Of a stretch of 51,500 nucleotides of DNA, positions 8,627 to 18,244 are shown piece by piece. The notes beneath the pieces are model-generated. The model worked only from the letters and a program-made list of their open reading frames with translations. It was not told where the DNA came from and searched no databases. Source of the stretch: Burkholderiaceae bacterium (GTDB taxonomy: Bacteria; Pseudomonadota; Gammaproteobacteria; Burkholderiales; Burkholderiaceae_A); contig VERI01000011.1 of the NCBI GenBank assembly GCA_018882785.1, forward strand, positions 1-51,500. The letters run 5' to 3'. The first letter of the stretch is position 1; each line of letters starts with the position of its first letter. The position numbers and the translations under genes were made by a program.

Positions 8627-11008
8627 ATGGGTTCTTCCGATTTCGCTTCTCTTCCTCACATTGGCGAATCTGTCCTTCGCAAGGAGGATGTCCGCTTTCT
8701 AACAGGCGCTGGCCAGTACACCGACGACGTCCAGTTGGCCAATATGACCTACACAGTGTTTGTGCGTTCACCGCATGCACATGCCAAGATCAAATCCATC
8801 AACAAAAAAGCTGCATCAGCAGCACCCGGCGTGCTTGCTGTCTTCGACGGGCAGGATGTTGCCAATGACAAGGTGGGCGGTCTGCCCTGTGGGTGGCTGA
8901 TCACCAGCACCGACGGCCAGCCGATGAAAGAGCCGCCCCATCCGATTCTCGCGCAGGGCAAGGTCCGTTATGTGGGTGACCACGTTGTGATGGTAATCGC
9001 GGAAACCATGGAGCAGGCTCGCAATGCGGCCGAGCTCGTGCAAGTCGACTATGAGGCACTGCCCGCAGTGGTGTCTGTTCTTGATGCCAAAAAGTCGGGG
9101 GCACCTGCTCTGCACGACGCCGCGCCGGATAACCATTGCTACAAGTGGGCCCTAGGCGATAAGGCGGCGACCGATGCTGCGTTTTCAGCGGCAGCCCATG
9201 TCACCAAAATCGATATCACCAATAATCGTCTGATTCCCAACGCCATGGAGCCCCGGGCAGCCATCGGGGCATACAACCGTGCTTCGGACGAGTACACCCT
9301 ATATGTCGCCAATCAGAATCCCCACGTCGAGCGGCTGCTGATGACTGCGTTTGTTATGGGACTGCCTGAACATAAGGTCCGTGTCATTGCTCCTGATGTC
9401 GGCGGTGGTTTCGGTTCGAAGATTTATCTGTATGCAGAAGATGTCTGTGTGACATGGGCAGCGAAAAAGATTAATCGTCCGATTAAGTGGACTGCTGACC
9501 GTAACGAAGCATTTCTCAGCGATGCCCATGGCCGTGATCATGTGACCCATGCAGAATTGGCGATGGACAAAGACGGAAAGTTCCTGGCATTTCGCGTCCA
9601 TACTGACGCCAACCTTGGCGCCTATCTCTCGACTTTCTCCACAGCGATTCCGACGATCCTTTATGCAACGCTGCTGGCGGGCCAGTACACCACGCCGCAG
9701 ATCTATGTCGAAGTGGATGCCTGGTTCACCACGACTGCGCCGGTCGATGCTTATCGCGGTGCGGGTCGGCCCGAGGCCACCTATCTGCTTGAGCGTATTG
9801 TGAGCCGGGCGGGCTGGGAGCTGGGTCTGAGCCAGGATGAAATTCGAAAACGCAACTTTATTACTCAATTCCCTTATCAGACTCCGGTCGCATTGCAATA
9901 CGACACGGGTGACTACCATCAGTGTCTGAATAAAGCGCAGCAATTGGCTGAGGTCAGTGGATTTGCCGCCCGAAAGGCAGAGAGTGAGAAGAAAGGTCTG
10001 CGTCGGGGTATTGGCTACTCTAGTTACATTGAGGCCTGTGGCCTCGCCCCATCGAACATTGCTGGTGCTCTTGGTGCGCGGGCTGGTCTGTTCGAGTGTG
10101 GTGAGGTCCGTGTGCATCCGACCGGCAGCGTGACTGTATTTACCGGCTCCCATAGCCATGGACAGGGCCATGAAACAACCTTCGCCCAGGTGGTGGCGGC
10201 ACGGCTTGGCATCCCGGTTGAGAATGTTGATATCGTGCATGGAGACACTGGCCGTGTGCCATTTGGTATGGGGACCTATGGCTCACGATCGATATCAGTG
10301 GGTGGCGCTGCCATCATGCGAGCCCTCGACAAAATTGAGGCAAAGGCGAAGAAGATCGCTGCGCATCTCATGGAAGCGGGTGACGCTGATATTGAGTTTG
10401 CCAATGGTGAATTCACCGTGAAGGGCACGGACAAGAAGATTCCGTTCGCCCAGATCGCGTTGACGGCCTATGTGCCGCACAACTATCCGCTCGATAAGCT
10501 TGAGCCGGGATTAAACGAAACGGCATTCTACGATCCGACTAATTTCACTTTTCCAGCGGGTACCTACATCTGCGAAGTTGAGGTGAATCCTGAGTCCGGA
10601 GAGGTTCGTGTCGATCGATTCACGGCAGTCGACGATTTTGGCACCATCATCAATCCGATGATCGTCGAAGGCCAGGTCCACGGCGGGCTGGCGCAGGGAA
10701 TTGGCCAGGCCCTAATGGAGAATTGTGTCTATGACCCCGAGTCGGGTCAGCTGCTGTCCGGTTCCTATATGGATTATGCGATGCCGCGCGCCGATGACGT
10801 ACCCACATTCAGAATCGGCCATGTCTGCACGCCGTGCACCACCAATCCTTTGGGCACCAAAGGCTGTGGCGAGGCAGGCGCTATTGGATCGCCTCCCGCG
10901 GTGATCAATGCGGTATTGGATGCGTTGGCGCCTTTGGGTGTGAAAGAACTCGATATGCCTGCGACATCTCACCGTGTCTGGCAGGCTATTCAAGCAGCGA
11001 AAGCTTAA
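8627..11008 (+). CDS. Molybdenum hydroxylase large subunit, form II CoxL-like
   Basis: This 793-residue Mo-binding catalytic subunit belongs to the xanthine-oxidase/CO-dehydrogenase family. GGGFGSK is at 259-265, HGQGHET at 511-517, and the active-site glutamate is E749 in GCGEAG. The active-site loop reads AYRGAGR (375-381). Genuine aerobic CO dehydrogenases (form I) have AYxCSFR, with the cysteine that holds copper. This enzyme therefore belongs to form II, whose substrate is generally unknown and may be an aldehyde, N-heterocycle or other small molecule. It follows the small subunit by 12 nt and precedes the FAD subunit by 12 nt. Length is typical. Confidence 0.92.
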   Translation: MGSSDFASLPHIGESVLRKEDVRFLTGAGQYTDDVQLANMTYTVFVRSPHAHAKIKSINKKAASAAPGVLAVFDGQDVANDKVGGLPCGWLITSTDGQPMKEPPHPILAQGKVRYVGDHVVMVIAETMEQARNAAELVQVDYEALPAVVSVLDAKKSGAPALHDAAPDNHCYKWALGDKAATDAAFSAAAHVTKIDITNNRLIPNAMEPRAAIGAYNRASDEYTLYVANQNPHVERLLMTAFVMGLPEHKVRVIAPDVGGGFGSKIYLYAEDVCVTWAAKKINRPIKWTADRNEAFLSDAHGRDHVTHAELAMDKDGKFLAFRVHTDANLGAYLSTFSTAIPTILYATLLAGQYTTPQIYVEVDAWFTTTAPVDAYRGAGRPEATYLLERIVSRAGWELGLSQDEIRKRNFITQFPYQTPVALQYDTGDYHQCLNKAQQLAEVSGFAARKAESEKKGLRRGIGYSSYIEACGLAPSNIAGALGARAGLFECGEVRVHPTGSVTVFTGSHSHGQGHETTFAQVVAARLGIPVENVDIVHGDTGRVPFGMGTYGSRSISVGGAAIMRALDKIEAKAKKIAAHLMEAGDADIEFANGEFTVKGTDKKIPFAQIALTAYVPHNYPLDKLEPGLNETAFYDPTNFTFPAGTYICEVEVNPESGEVRVDRFTAVDDFGTIINPMIVEGQVHGGLAQGIGQALMENCVYDPESGQLLSGSYMDYAMPRADDVPTFRIGHVCTPCTTNPLGTKGCGEAGAIGSPPAVINAVLDALAPLGVKELDMPATSHRVWQAIQAAKA

Positions 11009-11020
11009 GGAGAAAACAAA

Positions 11021-11818
11021 ATGTATGGATTTTCATTTGATCGGGCATCTTCCGTTCAGGATGCAGCTGCCAAGGCCGCCAATGGGGGCCAGCTGCTGGC
11101 GGGTGGGCAGACCCTGCTGGCATCGATGAAGCAGCGGCTTGCAAGCCCAGAGACCCTTGTGGATCTGTCGGGTATCGCGGATCTGAAGGGGATCTGTAAA
11201 GATGGCAATGCGATGGTAGTTGGTGCGATGACCCGTCATCAAGAAGTTGCGACCAACAAAGAACTGATCGCGACCATTGCGGGGCTCGCCCGGCTCGCGG
11301 GTGGGATTGGGGATCGTCAGGTGCGCGCGATGGGCACGATTGGCGGATCGGTCGCCAATAATGATCCGGCAGCCTGTTACCCGAGCGCTGTGCTTGGGCT
11401 AGGTGCAACGATTAAGACGAACAAACGCGAGATCGCTGCGGATAAATTTTTTCAGGGCTTATTCACCACTGCCTTAGAGCCAGGCGAGATGATCTTGTCG
11501 ATCCGCTTTCCGATTCCCAAGGCAAGCGCCTATGCCAAATTTAAGCAGCCAGCCTCACGCTATGCGCTGCTGGGCGTCTTTGTTGCCCAGACGGATTCCG
11601 GGGTGCGCGTTGCGGTAACAGGTGGTGGCAACGGTGTGGTTCGACATGCCGGACTGGAGGCTGCGCTGTCCAAGAGCTTTTCTCCATCTGCTGTCGATGG
11701 TGTTACCGTGAGTGCATCAGAGTTCACCTCCGACCTCCATGCCTCTGCTGAATATCGTGCGCAGCTGTTGAAGGTGCAGACCAAACGAGCGGTGCATCAG
11801 GCACTCGGAAACGCTTAA
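11021..11818 (+). CDS. coxM: Molybdenum hydroxylase FAD-binding medium subunit (CoxM-like)
   Basis: This 265-residue flavoprotein subunit takes electrons from the iron-sulfur subunit. The two FAD-contact motifs of the family are present as LLAGGQTLL (25-33) and GTIGGSVANNDP (105-116). Length is slightly short of the usual 270-290 but complete at both ends. An AAGGAG SD precedes the start. The subunit order small-large-medium differs from the medium-small-large order of the classical Oligotropha cox cluster. Confidence 0.9.
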   Translation: MYGFSFDRASSVQDAAAKAANGGQLLAGGQTLLASMKQRLASPETLVDLSGIADLKGICKDGNAMVVGAMTRHQEVATNKELIATIAGLARLAGGIGDRQVRAMGTIGGSVANNDPAACYPSAVLGLGATIKTNKREIAADKFFQGLFTTALEPGEMILSIRFPIPKASAYAKFKQPASRYALLGVFVAQTDSGVRVAVTGGGNGVVRHAGLEAALSKSFSPSAVDGVTVSASEFTSDLHASAEYRAQLLKVQTKRAVHQALGNA

Positions 11819-11821
11819 CGC

Positions 11822-12721
11822 GTGCAACTTCTTCATAAGGCCCTTGAGTCCGTGGATGGACTCATTGGCCTACTTCAGCAGGTTGGTTACTACCCCGACC
11901 GCCGTCTCGCGACGGCGGTCTTTCTGTCCATGCGGCTTGGGCGGCCGTTGCTGCTGGAGGGGGCGCCGGGTGTGGGCAAGACAGAGCTGGCGAAATCTCT
12001 TGCCGAGGCATTGGGCAGGATCCTGGTTCGGCTGCAGTGTTACGACGGAATGGAGCAGCGCGAGGCCCTGTACGAATGGAATTTTTCTGCCCAGCTCATT
12101 CATATGCGGGTGCGCGAGCATCAGGCGAACGCCCAGGATATTGAGCAGGAGGTCTATCAGGACCGCTACCTGATTCGGCGTCCGCTACTTCAGGCGCTCG
12201 AGGCGCCGGAGCCCGGTGCGGTCTTGCTGATTGACGAGGTTGATCGGGCAGATGAACCCTTCGAGGCGTTTCTGCTGGAGTATCTTGGTGAGTATCAGGT
12301 CAGCATCCCGGAGCTTGGGGTTGTCCGCGCCAGATCGACTCCCCTGACGATTCTGACCAGTAACCGTACCCGTGAGCTCAATGATGCGGTGAAGCGTCGT
12401 TGCTTGTATCAGTGGGTGGATTATCCGGAGCAGGATCGCGAGCTCGAGATTGTGCGCTCTAAAGTGCCCGGCGTTAGCGATGCGTTGAGTACACAAGTCG
12501 CGGAGTTTGTCGGCAGACTACGACAGCAGCCTTTCTCTAATGCATTTCAACGGACACCGGGTATTGCCGAGAGCGTAGAGTGGGCGAAGGCCTTGGTGGC
12601 CTTAGATACTCTTCATCTTGACCCGGAAGTAATTGAGCAGACCGCAGGGGTGTTATTCAAGCAGCGGGAAGATGTAGCCGCACTTCAGACCGTGGTGGAA
12701 GACCTGCTGAAAGTCCAGTGA
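11822..12721 (+). CDS. coxD: MoxR-family AAA+ ATPase (CoxD-like)
   Basis: This 299-residue AAA+ protein has Walker A GAPGVGKT (47-54), Walker B LLIDEVD (135-141), sensor 1 LTSN (178-181) and the KRRCLYQWVDYP segment typical of MoxR/CoxD. In the CO-dehydrogenase system CoxD partners with the VWA protein CoxE in maturing the Mo active site. The start is GTG 11822, 3 nt after the coxM stop. Its stop overlaps the next gene by 1 nt (TGATG), so translation of the pair is likely coupled. Confidence 0.88.
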   Translation: MQLLHKALESVDGLIGLLQQVGYYPDRRLATAVFLSMRLGRPLLLEGAPGVGKTELAKSLAEALGRILVRLQCYDGMEQREALYEWNFSAQLIHMRVREHQANAQDIEQEVYQDRYLIRRPLLQALEAPEPGAVLLIDEVDRADEPFEAFLLEYLGEYQVSIPELGVVRARSTPLTILTSNRTRELNDAVKRRCLYQWVDYPEQDRELEIVRSKVPGVSDALSTQVAEFVGRLRQQPFSNAFQRTPGIAESVEWAKALVALDTLHLDPEVIEQTAGVLFKQREDVAALQTVVEDLLKVQ

Positions 12722-13899
12722 TGTTACTGGGTGATGCGCGGTCGGGAAAACTCGCGGAAAACATCGTCGGATTCTCTCGGGCGCTGCGCCGTGCCGGACT
12801 TCCAATCGATAGCGCGCGTATCGGTCTTGCGCAGCAGGCCGCTGCTTTGGTGGGCGTATCCCGCCGGCAGGATCTCTATGCGGGGTTAGAGTCGGTGTTG
12901 GTCAGCAGAGAGGAGGATCGCCAGGTTTTTGGCGAGCTGTTTGAGGCATTTTTTCGGGATCCCGAGATTGCACGACAGCTGATGGCCCAGTTGCTGCCGT
13001 CAGCAAAGGCGGCGGCCCATCCGCCCAAGCGCGGACCGCGGGCGGCCGAGGCGCTGACCCCACCGCGTTCGTCAACGCCCCCCAAAACCTCCCGTGAGGA
13101 TGAGGTGTCGCTTGACGCCGCCATGAGCGCAAGCGATATCGAGCGCCTGCGGCATGCTGATTTTCAGTCTTTAAGTGCGAGTGAGTTCGTACTGATGGAG
13201 CGACTGGTTCGAGAGGTGCCATTGCCGATACCCGAGATGCGGTCTCGGCGTTATCGCTCGGCATCGCGTGGGCTGCGGCCGGATTGGTCTCGTCTGGTCC
13301 GAGAGACTGCCCGATATGCGGGCGAGGCTCCTCAGATGGGCTTCCTGCGGCATCAGTATCGACCGCTGCCGATATTAATCCTCGTCGATGTCTCTGGCTC
13401 AATGGAGCGTTACGCGCGTTTGTTGCTCGCTTTTTTACACCAGGCGACCCGAGGAGTTCGGCGATCTGTATTTTCATTTGGTGTGAGCCTCACCGATCTT
13501 GGTCGGGCGTTTCGGGAGCGTGACACTGACCGAATGCTCGCGCTGTCGACTACGCTGATTCCGGACTTTGCGGGCGGCACCCGATTAGGCGACTCGCTTG
13601 CGGAGCTACATAGCCATCATCGTGGCGCCTTGATCGGACGGCGTAGTATTGTGTTATTGATTACCGATGGATTAGATACGGGAGATACGCAACAGTTGGA
13701 TCGCGAGTTATCGTGGTTATCGCGTCAGAGCCGCCGCCTGTTCTGGCTTAATCCACTGCTTCGGTTTGAGGGATATCGGCCGCTGGCCAGTGGAGCGACT
13801 GTCCTTCATCGTTATGCGGATCGATCGTTAGCGATTCACAATTTATCTCATGTGGAGTCTTTGGCCAGAGAGCTGGCCGTTTTGATGAAAACACCATAA
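12721..13899 (+). CDS. coxE: VWA-domain protein (CoxE-like)
   Basis: This is a 392-residue partner of the MoxR ATPase. The von Willebrand A domain occupies about 215-390, with the metal-site motif DVSGS (223-227), T287 and TDG (315-317). A Pro/Ser-rich linker (about 100-125) precedes it. The start was set at ATG 12721 in a TGATG overlap with coxD. A GTG one codon earlier is possible. MoxR-VWA pairs act as chaperones for metal-cofactor insertion, and here the target is presumably the large subunit. Confidence 0.88.
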   Translation: MLLGDARSGKLAENIVGFSRALRRAGLPIDSARIGLAQQAAALVGVSRRQDLYAGLESVLVSREEDRQVFGELFEAFFRDPEIARQLMAQLLPSAKAAAHPPKRGPRAAEALTPPRSSTPPKTSREDEVSLDAAMSASDIERLRHADFQSLSASEFVLMERLVREVPLPIPEMRSRRYRSASRGLRPDWSRLVRETARYAGEAPQMGFLRHQYRPLPILILVDVSGSMERYARLLLAFLHQATRGVRRSVFSFGVSLTDLGRAFRERDTDRMLALSTTLIPDFAGGTRLGDSLAELHSHHRGALIGRRSIVLLITDGLDTGDTQQLDRELSWLSRQSRRLFWLNPLLRFEGYRPLASGATVLHRYADRSLAIHNLSHVESLARELAVLMKTP

Positions 13900-14916
13900 A
13901 TGGAAAATCTTGATGTCATTGTGCTGAGGCACCTGCGGGATTGGCGCCAACAGGGCAAGCGCGCCCTGCTGGCGACGGTGGTGCGCACCTGGGGCTCTTC
14001 TCCGCGGCCGCTGGGATCGATCATGGCGCTTTGTGAGACCGGAGCGGTAGTGGGCTCGGTCTCTGGCGGCTGTATTGAGGATGACCTCATCTATCGTTAC
14101 ACCTCTGCGCGCACGGCGGGTGCGAATGAGGCGCTAGACGATGGCCCGCCGCAGCTGCTGCGCTATGGCATCACCGCAGATGAGGCCCATCGTTTTGGGC
14201 TGCCCTGTGGTGGCACGCTCGAGCTCATGCTGGAGTTCAATCCGGAGTACCGGTTGCTCGCTGACCTGGTGCAGCGGCTCGAGTCGGGCGGCCTGGTTCG
14301 ACGCATCACTGATCTGGCGAGCGGTGCGGTGTCGTTGGAGATGGCGAATCGAAGCGAAGAGCTCAGTATTGATGCCGATCGGTTGGTCAACATCTACGGG
14401 CCGGAGTACCGCATGCTGCTGATCGGCGCAGGCCAAATGACAGAATATCTGGCGACGATGGCGCTTTTTACTGGGTTCATGGTCACGGTCTGCGATCCAC
14501 GCGGGGAGTACTCATCGTCGTGGTCGGTGCCCAGCGTGAAACTGTTGTCGGACTGGCCGGATGATGCGGTACGAGGGTTTAAGCCAGATCGTCGGACCTG
14601 CGTGCTTGCGCTTACCCATGATCCCAAGCTCGATGACATTGCGCTGCTGGAGGCCTTGCAGACCGATGCTTTTTATGTCGGTGCGATTGGGTCACGCTCT
14701 AACAATCAGGCCCGGCATCTCCGGCTGATTGAGCACTTTGGCCAGTCCGAGGAGACCCTAGCCCGACTGCGCGGTCCGATTGGTATTTACATCGGCAGCA
14801 AGACGCCCGCGGAGATTGCCGTCAGTGTCATGGCCGAGGTGCTCGCAGTAAAAAATGCAGTGCCTCTGCCGCGCGATCTGGACGTAGCGCATGCCAAAAA
14901 TACTCAGCTCAAATGA
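13900..14916 (+). CDS. XdhC/CoxI-family molybdenum cofactor chaperone
   Basis: This 338-residue protein has an N-terminal XdhC/CoxI domain with the signature GSVSGGCIED (52-61). A C-terminal Rossmann domain has LLIGAGQMTEYLA (173-185). XdhC proteins bind the Mo cofactor, support its sulfuration and deliver it to xanthine-dehydrogenase-family enzymes. The gene begins immediately after the coxE stop and overlaps the next by ATGA, so it belongs to the operon. Length matches CoxF/CoxI-type members. Confidence 0.87.
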   Translation: MENLDVIVLRHLRDWRQQGKRALLATVVRTWGSSPRPLGSIMALCETGAVVGSVSGGCIEDDLIYRYTSARTAGANEALDDGPPQLLRYGITADEAHRFGLPCGGTLELMLEFNPEYRLLADLVQRLESGGLVRRITDLASGAVSLEMANRSEELSIDADRLVNIYGPEYRMLLIGAGQMTEYLATMALFTGFMVTVCDPRGEYSSSWSVPSVKLLSDWPDDAVRGFKPDRRTCVLALTHDPKLDDIALLEALQTDAFYVGAIGSRSNNQARHLRLIEHFGQSEETLARLRGPIGIYIGSKTPAEIAVSVMAEVLAVKNAVPLPRDLDVAHAKNTQLK

Positions 14917-15596
14917 CGCAGCCCATTGCGGGATCTGCCATTGGAATCTTGCTGACGGCCGGCCGCGGCAGCCGGATGGGCGGGATATGCAAGGGCCGGA
15001 TCCTGTCAGATGGCCTTCCGCTGGTGGTACAGCAGTTGATGACGATGGCAGCAGCCGGGTTACATCGGGTGGTGGTCGTGATGGGTGCCCAGGCTGAATT
15101 GATCGCATCGATTCTGGACCGATATGCTGGGATGCTTTCTTCGATTCAACTGAAGACTGTCGTGCTCTCGGAAGGGCAGATTACCGACGACCCCCAACGA
15201 TCGGTGGCGGAGGGGCTGCGGGCGACCGCCGATTGGACCGCCCTGGGCGGCGCCCCGAGCCATGTGTTTATTACTTTGGTCGATCTGCCGCTGCTGCGGC
15301 CGGAGCACTATCAGGCGCTTTGGGACTATGCCCATGATGCGAAAGCGGATATTACGGTGCCCAGAAATGGGGCGGGCACGCCTGGACATCCGATCCTGCT
15401 GAAGGGTTCGATCCTTGCGGGAGCAGCGATTCAAGATCCTGATTTCAGGCTGCGAGAACTGATTGCGGCAATGGATATCCGCCGGTTCGATATGCTGACC
15501 GAGCAGTCCGCCTATTTTCGCGACAGTGATACTGCTGAAGATCTCGCTGCGATCTCTGCCAATGGCGGTCCTCGGCTTGAGCTTCCCGGAGGCTAG
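14913..15596 (+). CDS. MobA/MocA-like molybdopterin nucleotidyltransferase
   Basis: This 227-residue nucleotidyltransferase probably transfers CMP or GMP to molybdopterin. The N-terminal motif reads LLTAGRGSRMGG (13-24), against the more usual LAAGxSxRMG. LVDLPLL (122-128) carries the metal-binding Asp, and TPGHPILL (156-163) matches the substrate-side HP motif. Enzymes of the CO-dehydrogenase family carry the cytosine dinucleotide cofactor, so MocA activity is the likelier of the two. It is the last gene of the operon, overlapping the XdhC gene by 4 nt. Confidence 0.8.
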   Translation: MTQPIAGSAIGILLTAGRGSRMGGICKGRILSDGLPLVVQQLMTMAAAGLHRVVVVMGAQAELIASILDRYAGMLSSIQLKTVVLSEGQITDDPQRSVAEGLRATADWTALGGAPSHVFITLVDLPLLRPEHYQALWDYAHDAKADITVPRNGAGTPGHPILLKGSILAGAAIQDPDFRLRELIAAMDIRRFDMLTEQSAYFRDSDTAEDLAAISANGGPRLELPGG

Positions 15597-15667
15597 CTGG
15601 AGTATCATTTCGCGCGGCGCAGTCGTTCGCGGCTGGGCCGGCTGATCAGGGGGTCTTTGCATAAACC

Positions 15668-16435
15668 ATGACAAACGAACGCAAAGAAGAGTTGTTGGCC
15701 AGTGGTGTGACGCTGCATGAGTATGTGGCGGATGCGCTGGCGGACCGAATCAAGGCAGGTGAGTGGGGGATAGGTGGAAACCTTCCCTCGGAGAGCACCT
15801 TTTGTAAATACTACGATGTGAGTCGGCACACGCTGAGGCATGCGCTTGCAACGCTCGAAGCGCAGGGCCTGATTCTGCGCCGGCAGGGCGCCCCCACTCG
15901 GGTGATTTCTCGTGATCGGGCTGTGCGGTATGTCCAAAGTGTGGCGACGCCTTCGGAGCTATTGCGTTACTCGAGGGATACCTATCGAACCAATGAGGTT
16001 GAAGAAAGCCTGGTCTGTGACGCAGAGACAGCAGAGCTTCTTGGCGTGGCAGTCGGCTCCCAGTGGTATCACATCGGAGGCGCGCGCCGTGAACGAGACA
16101 CAAACCAGGTCGTGTCCTATAGCGATATCTACATTCATCCGAGATTCTCCGGTGTGGTGAAGGAGTCGGACCACAGTCAGGTGATGGTGTTTGAGCAGAT
16201 CGAGCGTCGCTATGGTGTTCAAATCGATCGTGCGACCGTGGATCTTTATGCCGCGGCGCTTCCCGCCCGGCTTACCAAGTCGTTGCAGGTTGGCCGTGAT
16301 ACGCCTTGTCTGGTCGTGATCCGTCGATACTACGATCGTCAGGGCGAGCTCTTTGAAATCTCGGTCACCCACCATCCCGAAGGGCGGTTTGTCTACAGTC
16401 TGGAGTATCGCCGCAGCGATCTCGGCCGTAATTAA
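15668..16435 (+). CDS. GntR-family transcriptional regulator, HutC subfamily
   Basis: This 255-residue regulator has an N-terminal winged helix-turn-helix (about 16-80, with LPSESTFCKYYDVSRHTLR) and a C-terminal UTRA ligand domain (about 95-245). HutC-type members sense small metabolites and usually repress neighbouring catabolic genes. It lies between the Mo-hydroxylase operon and the enolase-family gene on the same strand, 71 nt after the former and 56 nt before the latter. It could control either or both. The inverted repeat at 16456-16475 is a candidate operator. Confidence 0.88.
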   Translation: MTNERKEELLASGVTLHEYVADALADRIKAGEWGIGGNLPSESTFCKYYDVSRHTLRHALATLEAQGLILRRQGAPTRVISRDRAVRYVQSVATPSELLRYSRDTYRTNEVEESLVCDAETAELLGVAVGSQWYHIGGARRERDTNQVVSYSDIYIHPRFSGVVKESDHSQVMVFEQIERRYGVQIDRATVDLYAAALPARLTKSLQVGRDTPCLVVIRRYYDRQGELFEISVTHHPEGRFVYSLEYRRSDLGRN

Positions 16436-16455
16436 CGGCAGTATTCGCGACGGGT

Positions 16456-16475
16456 ACCCTGGCCCAGCCCAGGGT
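16456..16475. promoter_or_regulatory. Inverted repeat ahead of the enolase-family gene (possible operator)
   Basis: ACCCTGG (16456-16462) and CCAGGGT (16469-16475) are a perfect 7-bp inverted repeat with a 6-nt spacer. It lies in the 56-bp gap after the GntR gene and just ahead of the SD AGGAGG. No T-run follows, so an operator or leader hairpin is likelier than a terminator. Confidence 0.45.
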
Positions 16476-16491
16476 GTTAACAGGAGGGGCT

Positions 16492-17619
16492 ATGCCCGTT
16501 ATCGATTCGGTTTCAGTTGCCGCATGCGAAGTCCCACTGGATCGGGTGACTTCATTTTCCACGCGGTCGGTTTCCTCGCGCCACTATGGGCTTGTGAAGG
16601 TTCGCAGTCGGGATGGCCATGAAGGCATCGGGTTTTGCTATGTGGGCAGTCGGGCAGGCGGGCTCTTAAAGGCAGCGGTAGAGACGCTGCTCGGCCCGTT
16701 ACTGATTGGCCAAGAGAGTCATCGCACGGAGGGTCTGTGGCAGACCCTCTATCAGGAGGCGTTGCTGCAGGGTCGGGCCGGAGTGGTGATGCGCGGCATC
16801 TCGATTCTGGACACGGCGCTATGGGATTTAAATGCCCGTTCGGCGGGGTTGCCGTTGCACGATTATCTGGGCAGCGTAGAGCGCACGAGTGTAGCGGCCT
16901 ATGCCAGTGGCGGGTATTACCTTGATGGAAAGTCGCCGGCTGATCTGGGAGCAGAACTTGCTGCCTATGTCGCCCAGGGTTTTCGTGCCGTGAAAATGAA
17001 GACAGGCCGACTGTCACCTGCAGATGAAGAGGCGCGAATCGCAGCAGCCCGAGATGCGATCGGCCCGGATGTTTTGCTCATGCTCGATGCCAACAACGCA
17101 TGGTCAGATCTGCCAACAGCACTCGAGTATATGCGGCGATTTGAGGCCTATAGCCCCTATTGGATCGAGGAGCCATTCTCACCGGATGCGATTGATTTAC
17201 ATGCACGGCTTGCGGCGATGACGCCAGTAACGGTTGCGACGGGCGAGATCGAGGCAGGCCGTTGGCGGTTTCGGGAACTGGTCGATTCGGGTGGTGCTGA
17301 GATTCTGCAGACCGATGCGGCGGTATGCGGCGGCATATCGGAGTGGCGAAAGATCGCGGCCTATGCAGACTGTCGAGGCCTGACGGTAAGCCCGCACTGG
17401 TTTCACGATCTACACGCACCGCTTGTGGCCGCTACACCAAATGCACGATTTGTCGAGTTCTTTACCGATGATCAGGTCTTGAATTTTCGTCGGCTCATCA
17501 GCAACCAGTTGGAACTTGATCAGGGCAGGGTTCTCCTTCGCCAGTCGCCCGGCCTGGGCTTTGACTTTGATGAGCAGGCCGTTCGCCGCTACGGCGGCCA
17601 ATGGAGCGTAATCGCATAG
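16492..17619 (+). CDS. Enolase-superfamily enzyme, mandelate racemase type
   Basis: This 375-residue protein retains the full mandelate-racemase catalytic set at near-identical spacing: K168-x-K170, metal ligands D199, E226 and E252, the D275/H302 dyad and E322. Such enzymes abstract the proton alpha to a carboxylate to racemise hydroxyacids or dehydrate sugar acids. The start was set at ATG 16492 behind AGGAGGGG. An in-frame GTG at 16474 is less likely because it falls inside the inverted repeat. The adjacent HutC-type regulator points to an inducible catabolic role. The substrate is unknown. Confidence 0.88.
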   Translation: MPVIDSVSVAACEVPLDRVTSFSTRSVSSRHYGLVKVRSRDGHEGIGFCYVGSRAGGLLKAAVETLLGPLLIGQESHRTEGLWQTLYQEALLQGRAGVVMRGISILDTALWDLNARSAGLPLHDYLGSVERTSVAAYASGGYYLDGKSPADLGAELAAYVAQGFRAVKMKTGRLSPADEEARIAAARDAIGPDVLLMLDANNAWSDLPTALEYMRRFEAYSPYWIEEPFSPDAIDLHARLAAMTPVTVATGEIEAGRWRFRELVDSGGAEILQTDAAVCGGISEWRKIAAYADCRGLTVSPHWFHDLHAPLVAATPNARFVEFFTDDQVLNFRRLISNQLELDQGRVLLRQSPGLGFDFDEQAVRRYGGQWSVIA

Positions 17620-17635
17620 GCTAAACTCTGCGGCT

Positions 17636-18244
17636 ATGAGTGATCACGAACCGTTAACGCCCCTTGAGCAGGCCGCATCTCGGCCGCTTCGTCCCATGCC
17701 CGCCTTGATTTTTGCAAGCCGCTGGTTACAGCTTCCCCTCTACCTTGGACTGATCGTCGCCCAGGGTGTCTATGTGGTGTTGTTTATCCAGGAGCTGCTG
17801 CACCTGGTGCCAATTCTGTGGGATCCGAATGCCTTGACCCATACGGCTCAGGCCATGGGGATGCAGTCTGTCAGCAAGGAGACGGTGGTCATGCTGCTGG
17901 TGCTCTCCCTGATCGATGTGGTCATGATCTCCAATTTGCTCATCATGGTGATTATTGGCGGATACGAGACATTCGTGTCTCGGCTCGACCTGCAGGGTCA
18001 TCCGGATCAGCCGGAGTGGCTTTCGCATGTCAACGCCAACATTTTGAAAGTGAAACTTGCCACTGCCATCATCGGGATTTCATCCATCCATCTGCTGAAG
18101 ACATTTATTTCTGCAGAGGCAATATCCGATAAGACCATGCTCTGGCAGACCATCATTCATGTCGCGTTCATTGTGTCGGCGGTGAGCATTGCATGGATTG
18201 ATCGGCTCCTTAGCCACGTGGGGAGCCCCAAGGCAAAGCACTAG
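17636..18244 (+). CDS. YqhA-family (UPF0114) inner-membrane protein
   Basis: This 202-residue protein has four hydrophobic segments: about 36-58, 80-105, 135-155 and 165-185. Features of the UPF0114/YqhA family are visible, including the [12 protein letters not shown]-like opening ([13 protein letters not shown]), [27 protein letters not shown] and the [24 protein letters not shown] stretch split across helices three and four. The function of the family is unknown. It begins 16 nt after the enolase-family gene and ends tail-to-tail with the permease gene, with stop codons sharing CTAG. Confidence 0.85.
   Translation: MSDHEPLTPLEQAASRPLRPMPALIFASRWLQLPLYLGLIVAQGVYVVLFIQELLHLVPILWDPNALTHTAQAMGMQSVSKETVVMLLVLSLIDVVMISNLLIMVIIGGYETFVSRLDLQGHPDQPEWLSHVNANILKVKLATAIIGISSIHLLKTFISAEAISDKTMLWQTIIHVAFIVSAVSIAWIDRLLSHVGSPKAKH

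Noticed and set aside
9299-10240. 313-codon ORF antisense to the Mo-hydroxylase large subunit
   Set aside because: It mirrors a strongly conserved coding frame, its composition is unlike a folded protein (many His, Arg and Cys), and no start signal is seen.
8627-11008. True aerobic CO dehydrogenase (form I)
   Set aside because: The active-site loop is AYRGAGR and lacks the cysteine of the AYxCSFR signature.
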